This document shows, piece by piece, positions 14,923 through 23,972 of a DNA stretch of 32,481 nt (the first letter of the stretch is position 1; the number at the start of each line of letters is the position of its first letter). The notes under the pieces are model-generated. The model was not told the origin of the DNA. It ran no database searches and was given only the letters and a program-made list of their open reading frames with translations. Origin of the DNA: Agrobacterium tumefaciens str. B6 (GTDB lineage Bacteria; Pseudomonadota; Alphaproteobacteria; Rhizobiales; Rhizobiaceae); the NCBI RefSeq assembly GCF_001541315.1, contig NZ_LMVK01000022.1, positions 1 to 32,481 of the forward strand, written 5' to 3'. Made by a program: the position numbers and the translations under genes.

Positions 14923-15902
14923 TCCTCGTCACCGGATCGGCAGGCCGTGTCGGCCGTGCCGTTGTCGCCGACTTGCGCACGCAGGGCCGCGCCGTTCGCG
15001 GTTTTGATCTCAGGCCATCAGGAACCGGCGGCGAGGAGGTCGTCGGGTCTCTGGAGGATGCGCAGGCACTGTCCGACGCCATCAAGGGCGTGAGCGCCGT
15101 CCTGCATCTGGGCGCCTTCATGTCATGGGCTCCGGCGGATCGCGACCGCATGTTTGCCGTCAATGTCGAGGGCACGCGCCGGATTCTGGATGCGGCTTCA
15201 GCGGCTGGCGTGCGGCGGTTCGTCTTCGCCTCCTCGGGGGAGGTTTATCCGGGAAACCGTCCGGGATTCCTGCCGGTCACCGGGGACCATCCGCTTTGCC
15301 CCAATTCGCCGTATGGTCTGACCAAGCTTCTGGGCGAAGAGCTGGTGCGCTTTCACCAGCGAAGCGGCACCATGGAAACTGTGATCCTGCGGTTTTCGCA
15401 TACGCAGGATGCGGCGGAACTGCTGGATGAGGAGAGTTTCTTTTCAGGTCCCCGGTTTTTCCTGCGGCCGCGCATGCGCCAGCAGCAGAAGTTCGGAAAC
15501 ACTGCGATCGCCGAATTGCTCCAGTCCCGCGATATCGGTGAGCCGTCACACATTCTGGCGCGCAATGAAAACGGCCGGCCGTTCCGTATGCATATAACTG
15601 ATACGCGCGACATGGTGGCGGGCATTCTGCTCGCTCTCGATCACCCCGAGGCGGCGGGTGGCACCTTCAATCTGGGTGCCGATGAACCGGCCGATTTCGC
15701 CGTGCTTCTGCCGACGATTGCGGCGCTGACCGGCCTGCCCATCGTGACAGTCGATTTTCCCGGCGACGGCGTTTATTACCATACGTCCAACGAGCGGATC
15801 AGAAACACTTTGGGGTTTGAAGCAGAATGGACGATGGACCGGATGCTGGACGACGCGGCGGCCGCAAGGCGGCAGCGACTCGCGCAGGAGCAGAGGCGAT
15901 GA
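14919..15902 (+). CDS. NAD-dependent epimerase/dehydratase family protein
   Basis: The 327-residue protein is an extended short-chain dehydrogenase. It has an N-terminal cofactor motif TGSAGRVG (residues 5-12), FASSGEVYP for the catalytic Ser/Thr position, and the Tyr132-x3-Lys136 pair in PYGLTK. Relatives include sugar epimerases and uronate or aldose dehydrogenases. In an operon with a lactonase and an aldonate dehydratase, oxidation of a free sugar or uronate to a lactone is a reasonable inference, but epimerase activity cannot be excluded. It is coupled by 4-base overlaps to the ATPase gene before it and the IclR-SMP30 gene after it. Confidence 0.85.
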   Translation: MILVTGSAGRVGRAVVADLRTQGRAVRGFDLRPSGTGGEEVVGSLEDAQALSDAIKGVSAVLHLGAFMSWAPADRDRMFAVNVEGTRRILDAASAAGVRRFVFASSGEVYPGNRPGFLPVTGDHPLCPNSPYGLTKLLGEELVRFHQRSGTMETVILRFSHTQDAAELLDEESFFSGPRFFLRPRMRQQQKFGNTAIAELLQSRDIGEPSHILARNENGRPFRMHITDTRDMVAGILLALDHPEAAGGTFNLGADEPADFAVLLPTIAALTGLPIVTVDFPGDGVYYHTSNERIRNTLGFEAEWTMDRMLDDAAAARRQRLAQEQRR

Positions 15903-17581
15903 AACCGGAGACGCCGGGCGGCACGGCGGCGCTGGCCAAGGGGCTGACCCTGCTCGATATGGTTGCCGATGCGCCGGAACCGCTACGTTTTGCCGAGCTG
16001 CTGCGCGCCTCCGGTCTGCCGAAGCCGACTTTTGCGCGCATCCTGCGTACCCTCATTGCTTATGGTCTCGTCCGTCAGGATGAGGCCCGCGGCACCTATG
16101 TTCTGGGCCAGCGCTTCCTGGAAATGTCCCACAAAGTCTGGGAGAGCTTCGATCTCGTCTCGGCGGCGACGCCGGAGCTGGAGCGACTGGCCGCCGAACT
16201 GGGGGAAACGGTTGCGCTCTGCCGGCTCGACGGTATCATGACGCAATATCTCGCCGAGCGTTCTCCTAACGGACTTTCCGTGCGTGTGGAGGTGGGGCGC
16301 CGCGTTCCCCTGCATTGCACGGCACCGGGCAAGGCGCTGCTCGCCTTTCAGGACCCGGCCGTGGGCCGCTCCCTGCTCGATCGCCTGACACTCGATCAGC
16401 AGACGCCCAAGACCGTCACGACCATTGAAGGGTTGCAGGCCGATCTGACCCTGACACGGGCGCGGGGTTATTCCGTTTCCTACGAGGAGCATCTGCCCGG
16501 AGTAAACTCGGTTGCCGCTCCTGTAATGGGCCGCGACAATACGCCGATGGGCGTGCTCGTCGCGCTCGGCCCGTCGTCGCGCCTTGATGCTTCCAATATT
16601 CACCCCGCCGGGCGCGAACTGATTGCCGCTGCCCGCCGGATTACCGGTGCCGCCGGTGCCGTCGCGATCAGCTCGCGGCCACGTCCGCGCTCGGCAACGG
16701 GCCGCCCCGGTGCGGAACTCAGCTGCATTCTGCCATGGGGTGCGCAGCTCGGGGAAAGCCCGGTCTGGCACGAGGGGGAAAACGTGCTTTACTGGGTGGA
16801 TATCCTGCATCCGGCGGTGCACCGCTTCGATCCCGCTACTGGCCGCAACGAAACCTGCGAGACCGGCAAGCTGGTCAGCGCCGTCATTCCGGTCACCGGA
16901 GGACGGCTGCTGGTCGCATCTCAGGACGGCGTCGAATGGCTGGACTTCGCCTCGGGCCGGCTGACACCCTTTGTCAGCCCGGAGGCGGGCATTGGCGATA
17001 ACCGCTTGAACGATGCCAAATGCGGGCCAGACGGTGCCATCTGGGTTGGGTCGATGCGAATCGATGCTTCCAAGCCCACCGGCGCGCTTTATCGGATCAA
17101 TGCCGAAGGGGTATTCGAACGCAAGGAAGGGGGCATCATCGTCTCCAACGGTCTCGGCTGGAGCCGCGATGGCAGGACCTTTTATTTCGTCGATACGGTC
17201 CCGGGTCTCATCCATGCCTATGATTGTGATCCGGCGACGGGCACCCTGTCGCAACGCCGCGAATTTGCACGTATTCCCGTAGCCGACGGCCGTCCAGATG
17301 GCCTCTGCGTGGATGCGGAAGGCGGGGTCTGGTGTGCGATCTGGGACGGCTGGTGCGTGCGCCGCTATCTTCCGGACGGCAAGCTGGATCAGGTGATCGA
17401 GATGCCGGTGCCGCGCCCTTCCAGTGTTGCCTTTGGCGGGCCGGACCTGTCGACGCTCTTCATCACCAGCGCCCGCACGCGCCTGCCGGCATCCACGCTC
17501 GCCGACGCGCCGCTCTCCGGCGGCCTGTTTTCATGCCGCCCGGGGGTTGCCGGTGCACACATCGCGTTGTTTGAAGGATAA
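15899..17581 (+). CDS. IclR transcriptional regulator fused to SMP-30/gluconolactonase
   Basis: This single 560-residue frame contains two complete proteins. Residues about 8-70 form the IclR winged helix (LLRASGLPKPTFARILRTL) and about 85-252 the IclR effector domain (CRLDGIMTQYLAERS; LHCTAPGKALLAF). A Pro/Arg-rich linker lies at 254-272. Residues about 273-560 are a full SMP-30 beta-propeller lactonase with Glu286 (GESPVW), Arg369 and Asn371 (NRLNDAK), Asn417 (VSNGLGWS) and Asp467 (PDGLCVD), matching the metal ligands and substrate residues of the family. No stop, frameshift or internal ribosome site separates them. ATG 15899 overlaps the epimerase stop by ATGA. I infer a regulator that is also, or senses through, a lactonase for the pathway intermediate. 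Confidence 0.9.
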   Translation: MKPETPGGTAALAKGLTLLDMVADAPEPLRFAELLRASGLPKPTFARILRTLIAYGLVRQDEARGTYVLGQRFLEMSHKVWESFDLVSAATPELERLAAELGETVALCRLDGIMTQYLAERSPNGLSVRVEVGRRVPLHCTAPGKALLAFQDPAVGRSLLDRLTLDQQTPKTVTTIEGLQADLTLTRARGYSVSYEEHLPGVNSVAAPVMGRDNTPMGVLVALGPSSRLDASNIHPAGRELIAAARRITGAAGAVAISSRPRPRSATGRPGAELSCILPWGAQLGESPVWHEGENVLYWVDILHPAVHRFDPATGRNETCETGKLVSAVIPVTGGRLLVASQDGVEWLDFASGRLTPFVSPEAGIGDNRLNDAKCGPDGAIWVGSMRIDASKPTGALYRINAEGVFERKEGGIIVSNGLGWSRDGRTFYFVDTVPGLIHAYDCDPATGTLSQRREFARIPVADGRPDGLCVDAEGGVWCAIWDGWCVRRYLPDGKLDQVIEMPVPRPSSVAFGGPDLSTLFITSARTRLPASTLADAPLSGGLFSCRPGVAGAHIALFEG

Positions 17582-17584
17582 AGG

Positions 17585-18346
17585 ATGCGTCTCGAAAACA
17601 TATTCGGCTTGAAGGGCCGTACAGCGCTGGTCACCGGCTCCAGTCGTGGCATAGGTGCCGCCATTGCCGAGGGTTTGGCTGGCGCTGGTGCACATGTCAT
17701 CCTGCATGGCGTAGGGCCGGGTGCTGCCGCAGCCGTGCAGCACCGGATCGTCGCAAGTGGCGGCACAGCGCAGGACCTGGCGGGCGATCTTTCCGAGCCC
17801 GGTGCCGGCCGCGACCTCATCGAACGGGCGGAGGCGGTCGCACCGGTCGATATTCTTGTCATCAATGCCAGCGCGCAGATCAATGCCGTGCTGTCGGAAC
17901 TGACGCCGGATGATCTGGCGTTTCAGCTGGCGGTCAATCTGGGCTCGACGGTGGATATGTTGCAATCGGTGCTGCCGCGCATGGCGGCGCGAAAATGGGG
18001 TAGGGTGGTTTCCATCGGCTCGGTCAATCAACTGCGGCCCAAAGGCATCGTCACCGCCTATGCCGCGACCAAGGCTGCGCAGCACAACCTGATTCAAAGT
18101 CAGGCGCGAGACTTCGCTCGGGATAATGTGCTGCTAAACACACTTGCTCCCGGCCTTATCGATACGGACCGAAACGCCCACCGTCGCAACGAGGATCCGG
18201 AAGCCTGGAATCAATACATAAAAACACTGAACTGGATGGGGCGAGCGGGGCAACCCGAGGAAATGGTCGGGGCAGCCTTGTTCCTCGCGTCCGACGCTTG
18301 TAGCTTCATGACGGGTGAGACGATCTTTCTAACAGGTGGCTATTGA
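17585..18346 (+). CDS. Short-chain dehydrogenase/reductase (SDR)
   Basis: The 253-residue protein is a classical SDR. It has the cofactor motif TGSSRGIG (17-24), NASAQ in place of the usual NNAG (about 94-98), the catalytic Ser146-Tyr159-Lys163 triad (SIGSVNQ; AYAATKAA), and a C-terminal TGETIFLTGGY. It starts three bases after the fusion gene's stop with a GAAGGATAAAGG ribosome site, and is the last gene of the operon. It may oxidise the sugar to the lactone opened by the SMP-30 domain, or act on a keto intermediate. Homology does not settle cofactor or substrate. Confidence 0.9.
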   Translation: MRLENIFGLKGRTALVTGSSRGIGAAIAEGLAGAGAHVILHGVGPGAAAAVQHRIVASGGTAQDLAGDLSEPGAGRDLIERAEAVAPVDILVINASAQINAVLSELTPDDLAFQLAVNLGSTVDMLQSVLPRMAARKWGRVVSIGSVNQLRPKGIVTAYAATKAAQHNLIQSQARDFARDNVLLNTLAPGLIDTDRNAHRRNEDPEAWNQYIKTLNWMGRAGQPEEMVGAALFLASDACSFMTGETIFLTGGY

Positions 18347-18768
18347 GTGGCCTCGTAATGGAAGACATGCACGTCGGTTCCCAACGAAAAGTCGCCAAGG
18401 CAGGTTATGGTGCAATCACCGTCGTGCGGGATGGCGGCATCAAGTACGAGCGGCGACGGCGAGAATTGGGGATAAAAGATCATTAATTCGGTCGATCTCG
18501 AGGTTTTGTAGCGTGGGAACAGATGGAATGATTGGCGCTCTACCCACCCGACCATCGTACAAGAGGTGTCATTCCATGTTCACATCTTTGGCCTCGTCAG
18601 TCAGGCTGTCGACTGATGCGCTTTTTCAGACGTGGAAATTCTCTTGGGCAGCCAGGCAGTTGGAAGGTGGCCACCTGCCAAACTCACGCTCAAGCAAGGC
18701 TGATGGGATGCGTTTCCCATCTACCTTGGCGCGCGCTGATTCCTTTGCGTTTTGTTTTCGATAGCCGC
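18347..18768. other. Intergenic region, 422 bases, with a 42-codon open frame
   Basis: No confident gene or terminator is seen. A short plus-strand frame from ATG 18358 to the stop at 18484-18486 reads MEDMHVGSQRKVAKAGYGAI and ends in a basic, coding-like tail (YERRRRELGIKDH). I do not recognise it and it has no good ribosome site; it could be the 3' end of a lost gene. The rest shows nothing. Confidence 0.3.
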
Positions 18769-19746
18769 CTATAATCCTTCGGCGCCGTATATTTTTGCGA
18801 GGTCGCCAAGGTCCCAGTTTCCACCGGACAATACCACGCAAACTTTTTCATCCGGTTTAACATCCACTGCTGCGGCCAGCAGCGCTCCGACCCCAATGGC
18901 CGCAGCCGGTTCGGCAATCAGTTTCGCATCCCTGGCAAGAGCGCACATTCCGGCGACGATATGATCATCGTTAACCAGAATAATCTCATCGACATATTTT
19001 TCGATGATCGGATAGGGATTTTGACCCGGTACACTTATTCTCAGGCCGTCCGCGATAGTGTCCTTTAGGGGGAGCGTCGTCCGTTTTTTATTTAATCGGC
19101 TATGAAAATACTTTGGCGTGAGACCCGGCTCCGCGCCGATAATGCGCACCGATGGCTTGGTTTCCTTTATGGCGGTAGCGATACCGGAAATCAGCCCCCC
19201 GCCACCTACCGGAACGATAACCGTGTCGACATCCTCCAGATCCTGTAATATCTCGCATCCGATCGTCCCTTGACCAGCCATCACGATGGGGTCTTCAAAG
19301 GCGTGAACGGGGGCATAGTTGTTTTCCGCGGCTATTTCATAAACCTTTTTCCATCTCGCCGCGGTGTCGCCATCAAAAAGGATCACCTCTGCTCCAAGGG
19401 CTTTTGTATTCTCGATCTTGATTTCAGGTGCGGTGACCGGCAGGACCAGTACTGCTTTAACGCCCAGCATTCTGGCGGCATAGGCCAGCCCCTGCGCGTG
19501 GTTGCCCGAGGATGTCGCAATGATGCCGTTTGCAATTTCTGCCCTTGGAAGCGAGAGCACCTTGTTCAGAGCGCCCCGGATTTTGAACGCTCCGGTAATC
19601 TGCAAAGTTTCCGGTTTAAGATAGAGTTGGCAGCCAACGGTTTTGCTGATTTTATCGGCGTGGACAAGGGGCGTATGCCTGATGTGTGGTCTCAGCCGTT
19701 CCCGGGCGTCTTGGATATCTTGGATAGTGGGGCAATTCTGCATCAT
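18769..19746 (-). CDS. PLP-dependent threonine dehydratase-like ammonia-lyase
   Basis: This 325-residue fold-type II PLP enzyme has the cofactor lysine Lys55 in TGAFKIRGA, SSGNHAQG for phosphate and substrate carboxylate binding, and PVGGGGLISG as the PLP phosphate loop. It lacks the C-terminal ACT-like regulatory domain of biosynthetic IlvA, so it is catabolic in type. The start at 19746 lies one base after the stop of the OCD-family gene, giving a coupled pair. The same pairing occurs in EutB/EutC of ectoine degradation and in BhcB/BhcD of the beta-hydroxyaspartate cycle. Other genes of either pathway (doeA/doeB, bhcA/bhcC) are absent, so substrate remains open. Confidence 0.85.
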   Translation of the reverse strand: MMQNCPTIQDIQDARERLRPHIRHTPLVHADKISKTVGCQLYLKPETLQITGAFKIRGALNKVLSLPRAEIANGIIATSSGNHAQGLAYAARMLGVKAVLVLPVTAPEIKIENTKALGAEVILFDGDTAARWKKVYEIAAENNYAPVHAFEDPIVMAGQGTIGCEILQDLEDVDTVIVPVGGGGLISGIATAIKETKPSVRIIGAEPGLTPKYFHSRLNKKRTTLPLKDTIADGLRISVPGQNPYPIIEKYVDEIILVNDDHIVAGMCALARDAKLIAEPAAAIGVGALLAAAVDVKPDEKVCVVLSGGNWDLGDLAKIYGAEGL

Positions 19747-19747
19747 A

Positions 19748-20737
19748 TCACTCGAAGAAACGGAAGGAGGTGCCAACGCCATTGGCTATGGCGCTCTGGT
19801 AAATTTTACTGGCCGTCGTATTGTCCTGTATCGCCATGCCTGTTGAGTCGAAAATCGTAATCTCGTCATCGCTCTCGCGTCCCGGTTTTCTTCCCAAAAG
19901 CACATCGCCGATTTCACCATGAATGTCGGCTTGGGTAATGACCTTCTTATCCAGTGGGTGCCAAGTCTCACCTTTTTCCGTGCATTGCGACAAGGAGTCG
20001 ACGATAATTTTCGCGTTCCTGAAGAGTTCTGGATCTAGTTCCTGTTTGCCGCGCTGATCCGTGCCAATTGCTACGATATGGGTGCCGGGTTTCACCCAGT
20101 CCGCCTTCACAGGCTCGCCTTTACCACTGGTCGCCGTAATCAGGATATCTGCCTGTTGCACCGCCTCCTGCTTGGAGCGCGTTATGATGACGGGAATGCC
20201 GAATTCACGTTCGATATCCATTTTGTATTTGGAAAGCATTTCGGGAGTGCGGCTCCAGGCGTAGATTTCGTCGATTTCCACAATTTCGCAGATCGCCCGG
20301 ATTTGCATCCGTGCCTGGTTGCCGGTGCCGATCGAGGTGATCTTCCGGGCATTTTTTCTTGCTAGCGCTTTTACGGAGACCGCTCCAGCTGCCCCCGTTC
20401 TGAGACCAGTGACCAGGCTGCCGTCCATGATGCAGATCAATGCGCCGCTCCTTGCATCGAACAAGAGGATGGCACCCATACTGTTTGGCACGCCATGGTC
20501 CGCCGGATTGTTGGTAAACCCTCCGGAATGCGCCTTCATTGAGATGATTTCGGCGGGTTTGTAGTATCCGAGTTTGAAGTCTATTTCGCCACGCTGGGAT
20601 GGGAGGTGGATTCCTATGTATGCGGGTTGCTCCACCTTATCGCTGCTGAAGGCCCTGTAAGCTTCCTCGACCGCGCTAATGACATTTTTCATATTGATGA
20701 GTTGCGCTACCTCATCTTTTTTGAGGAGCAAAGTCAT
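19748..20737 (-). CDS. Ornithine cyclodeaminase / mu-crystallin family protein
   Basis: The 329-residue protein has the OCD/mu-crystallin layout: a dimerisation domain with IDFKLGYY and [27 protein letters not shown], and a Rossmann NAD(P) domain with GTGNQARMQ. Family members are ornithine cyclodeaminase, alanine dehydrogenase, ketimine reductase, EutC and the iminosuccinate reductase BhcD. ATG 20737 follows GAGG by seven bases; the longer frame to 20785 is unlike the family. Transcribed first in a two-gene unit with the ammonia-lyase, so the lyase product (an imine or enamine) is a plausible substrate. No transporter or regulator is directly adjacent. Confidence 0.85.
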   Translation of the reverse strand: MTLLLKKDEVAQLINMKNVISAVEEAYRAFSSDKVEQPAYIGIHLPSQRGEIDFKLGYYKPAEIISMKAHSGGFTNNPADHGVPNSMGAILLFDARSGALICIMDGSLVTGLRTGAAGAVSVKALARKNARKITSIGTGNQARMQIRAICEIVEIDEIYAWSRTPEMLSKYKMDIEREFGIPVIITRSKQEAVQQADILITATSGKGEPVKADWVKPGTHIVAIGTDQRGKQELDPELFRNAKIIVDSLSQCTEKGETWHPLDKKVITQADIHGEIGDVLLGRKPGRESDDEITIFDSTGMAIQDNTTASKIYQSAIANGVGTSFRFFE

Positions 20738-21086
20738 GCGGTACCTCGTTTTTGGAGCAGGTTGGCGTATCAATCTGCGCCACAATAACTACAGGTGGGA
20801 AAATTAGTCGCCGCATTCGTGGCATCGCCGAGCATATTGTTTTGCTGACTGAGGCTTTTCGGAAGAGAGTGCCGGGAGGGCGACTGGTCCGGTATTGCTG
20901 CAGCACAATATGGCTGAGGCATCCTCTAAACCGGGACAATCGCGGCAAAACTCACACCACTTCAACGACATCACTGTTGCCATGGCCTACTCTGCAAGCT
21001 AGCTTCGATGCTCAACAATAGGGTTTCGACGAGAGCCAAGCGATATACCGGCCCGAGGATCAACACGAGCAAATCAGAGGTATCAG
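20738..21086. other. Divergent intergenic region, 349 bases
   Basis: This lies between the OCD-family gene (minus) and the histidine kinase (plus). Short open frames on both strands have no recognisable family. No EcfG-like or clear sigma-70 promoter was found, although promoters for both genes must lie here. Confidence 0.35.
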
Positions 21087-22508
21087 GTGCGCGAACACAG
21101 TCGCGATGATGACAATCGAGTGTTTGCTTCCAATGCCGCACGTGCGTCGGTGAGCGGGATCCTGACGTCGCGCGACTTTCTGCGGGTTATGCCGATTGCA
21201 GCTTATCTCACCGATGAGGCCGGCACCCTCATATTCTACAATGATCTGGCTGCCGACATATGGTGTCTCAAGCCGCGTTTAAGGGAAGTCAGATACTGCG
21301 GATCCCTTAGGCTCTATACGCCAGATGGCACGCCATTGCCTCATGCAGATAGCCCGATGGCGATGGCCCTGCGGGAAAAGCGAGCGGTGCGAGATCATCA
21401 TTTGCTGGTGGAGCGCCCCGACGGAAGCCGGCTTCCCGTCCGTGCGTTCGCAGCTCCGATATTCAATAGCGGCGGGGTTCTCTCCGGAGGGGTCAACCTG
21501 CTCATCGAAGAGCCCGACGGTTCATTCGCCGACGAGATCACACAACGCATGAGGGCCATAATCCAGTCCTCCGACGATGCAATTCTGGCAAAAGATCTAA
21601 GCGGCATCATCACCGACTGGAATCGCGGCGCTGAACAGTTGTTTGGTTATACCGCAGAAGAAGCCGTGGGCCGTTCGGTCACGATGCTGATCCCTCCGGA
21701 TCGAGCCGATGAAGAACCCGCCATTCTTGCGCGTCTCCGGCGCGGCGAAAAGATTGATCACTACGAAACGGTCCGCCAGCGGAAGGACGGCACATTTGTC
21801 GATATCTCCTTGTCTGTATCGCCGATCAGAAACCGCACGGGTCACGTCATAGGTGCATCCAAGATTGCGCGCGACATCACGGAGCGCCGCCGTGCTGAAG
21901 AACAACAGCATCTGCTGATCCAGGAAATGAACCACAGGGTAAAGAACCTTTTCACCGTGGCGAGCAGCATCGTTTCGCTGAGTGCAAGAACGACAAAAAC
22001 GTCGTCCGAGCTCGCAGCCGCGGTTCGAGAGAGGCTCAGCGCTCTATCGCGGGCACATATGCTGACAGTTTCGCCGACGTCCCTCGAATCTGATCGCCTT
22101 GCGCAGGCGACAACACTTCATTCCCTGCTCGAAACGATCCTCGCCCCATATGATCAGGGGGCGGGTTCTCACGTGACCATTCGTGGTCCGGATATTGGCA
22201 TTACAGGCGGTTCTCTGACGAGTTTTGCGCTTCTGCTACACGAGTTCGCAACCAACGCAGCAAAATACGGTGCCTTGTCAACCGAACAGGGTCGCGTTGA
22301 AATTACCTGTGAAAGCGACGACGAGCTGTTCACCCTCACCTGGGCCGAGAAAGGCGGGCCGCCGGTCAAGCGAAGATCCGACGGGGAAGGTTTCGGCACA
22401 ATTCTCGGCCGCGCAACCATTGGCAGCCAGTTGGGCGGAGAAATTCATCGTGACTGGAAACCTGACGGCCTGGTCATCCGGCTAACCGCTGCACGTGACC
22501 GTCTCTAG
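21087..22508 (+). CDS. PAS-domain HWE-family sensor histidine kinase
   Basis: This 473-residue soluble kinase has two PAS domains (about residues 25-140 and 150-265; the second has SDDAILAKDLSGIITDWN and a PAC tail GASKIARDITERRRAEE), then an HWE/HisKA_2 core. Phosphoacceptor is His283 in QEMNHRVKN, the N-box is LLLHEFATNAAKYGALS (Asn390), and Trp419-x-Glu421 supplies the WxE of the HWE name. No transmembrane segment is visible, so it senses a cytoplasmic cue. The start is GTG 21087 with AGAGG upstream. No cognate response regulator is adjacent. HWE kinases commonly feed the PhyR/EcfG general stress pathway, notable given the EcfG-like promoters further left. Confidence 0.9.
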   Translation: MREHSRDDDNRVFASNAARASVSGILTSRDFLRVMPIAAYLTDEAGTLIFYNDLAADIWCLKPRLREVRYCGSLRLYTPDGTPLPHADSPMAMALREKRAVRDHHLLVERPDGSRLPVRAFAAPIFNSGGVLSGGVNLLIEEPDGSFADEITQRMRAIIQSSDDAILAKDLSGIITDWNRGAEQLFGYTAEEAVGRSVTMLIPPDRADEEPAILARLRRGEKIDHYETVRQRKDGTFVDISLSVSPIRNRTGHVIGASKIARDITERRRAEEQQHLLIQEMNHRVKNLFTVASSIVSLSARTTKTSSELAAAVRERLSALSRAHMLTVSPTSLESDRLAQATTLHSLLETILAPYDQGAGSHVTIRGPDIGITGGSLTSFALLLHEFATNAAKYGALSTEQGRVEITCESDDELFTLTWAEKGGPPVKRRSDGEGFGTILGRATIGSQLGGEIHRDWKPDGLVIRLTAARDRL

Positions 22509-22708
22509 ACTCACCGCGAATACGGGCGCGTAAGTCGCATCCGAATTGCTTGACGATCACCGCGCGACGTGACGGGCCTCCGGCCGCGACAGGTGTCGTT
22601 GTTGACTAGCGATACGCCTCTCTGTGTTGAAGTCGGCTCACCGCCTTGCTGACAGCAGCAAGAGGCTGCATGCATATCAGGCCTCAAAATCCGACCAAAG
22701 AGGATGAC

Positions 22709-23740
22709 ATGACGAGCGGTGCGATGAGAATTGACCCACCCACGCTTTTATTCAAAACGGATACGCGCGGCGCCTCTCTCAAAAAGGCTCTCGCCTTCTG
22801 GGAGGAATCGGCGGGTTCGCTGTATGATTTCAAGCTCGCCGAACCCAACGGCTTTTACACCCGACATCTTACCTTTCGTCTCGGCAACCTCCTGCTCACC
22901 CATTGCGAGAGTGTTGGCCAGACGCTCAGCCGGTCCAGCTATCGGATCGCTGCGGACGGGTACGAACATTTCGAAGTGCAGTTCTTCCTCAGTGGATGGT
23001 GGCGACGACAGGACGGTCGTGCGGAAGCCGAGGCGGCGCCCGGAGATTTGATCGTTCATGATACAGCCCAGGCCCACGCCGGATCTGCGAGCGATTTTTC
23101 CAATATAACTCTCTTTGTCCCTCGTCCGATGCTGGCACGGTTGCTAAACCATCCCGACGAGCAGAACATGAAGGTTCTCGCAGCGCATCAGCCCATGGTG
23201 GTACTGCTTCGCAAACACATCGACAGTATCTTTCACGCACTTCCATTGCTGGATGAAAATCAGGCCGCAGCATTGGTTCAGCCGACGATCGAGCTCGTCG
23301 CTGCCACTCTCAATGGGGTGCCCAGAGAGGATTCGGCCAAGGGCATCGTTCATGTGCAGCGTGAGGAAATCCGCCGCCATATCCATGCGAAGCTGCTGAA
23401 TCCGGAACTGTCGCCTGCCGGAATTGCGGTAGCCTTCGGTATATCGATACGCAAACTGACCTACCTCTTTTCCCACGAAGGCGGCGTGGCTTCCTATATT
23501 TTGAAACAGCGGCTGGAAATGGCACGCAAGGCGCTTCGCAATCCAGCGCACAGCTCCAGATCCATCGCCGATATTGGGCTGGAACACGGGTTCGTATACG
23601 CGCATAATTTTACGCGCGCGTTTCAGCGCGTTTACGGAATAAGCCCGCGCGAGATGCGCACCCTTGCGCAGAAAAGCGCGCTGGCGAGTCAGGGAAAACC
23701 ACGAACCTGGTTCGATCACGCCTCGCGATGGGGTCGATGA
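22709..23740 (+). CDS. AraC-family transcriptional regulator
   Basis: The 343-residue protein has an N-terminal cupin-like AraC-binding domain (about residues 25-180; EHFEVQFFLSGWWRRQDG; APGDLIVHDT) and a C-terminal double helix-turn-helix (about 230-330) with AGIAVAFGISIRKLTYLF and IADIGLEHGFVYAHNFTRAF, the latter close to the AraC signature, ending ISPREMR. ATG 22709 follows AAGAGGATGAC. This subclass (AraC_binding_2) includes regulators of aromatic or amine catabolism and of surface proteins. It is followed on the same strand by two outer-membrane protein genes, which may be targets; that is inference. Confidence 0.88.
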   Translation: MTSGAMRIDPPTLLFKTDTRGASLKKALAFWEESAGSLYDFKLAEPNGFYTRHLTFRLGNLLLTHCESVGQTLSRSSYRIAADGYEHFEVQFFLSGWWRRQDGRAEAEAAPGDLIVHDTAQAHAGSASDFSNITLFVPRPMLARLLNHPDEQNMKVLAAHQPMVVLLRKHIDSIFHALPLLDENQAAALVQPTIELVAATLNGVPREDSAKGIVHVQREEIRRHIHAKLLNPELSPAGIAVAFGISIRKLTYLFSHEGGVASYILKQRLEMARKALRNPAHSSRSIADIGLEHGFVYAHNFTRAFQRVYGISPREMRTLAQKSALASQGKPRTWFDHASRWGR

Positions 23741-23972
23741 CCGCGCTCCACCTGCTGTCCGTTTTGCGTTTTATGATTGTTTTACCGGGTACCGTTTGCG
23801 CACGGGGATAGATTTTCCATGGCCGGTCCAAAAGCTCTTATATCCGCTCCGAAATTTTGATTGTCTTGCCGTGTCAGCGCACCCGCCAGTCGCCCCTCTT
23901 TAGGGCGCCGCCGGCAAAGAGCGGAGTTTTTAACCAGGCACGACACCGTCGCAAGCAACCGGATCCCACATC

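Noticed and set aside
15983..17254. 423-codon minus frame antisense to the IclR-SMP30 gene
   Set aside because: It lacks motifs and the plus strand carries two recognisable families throughout.
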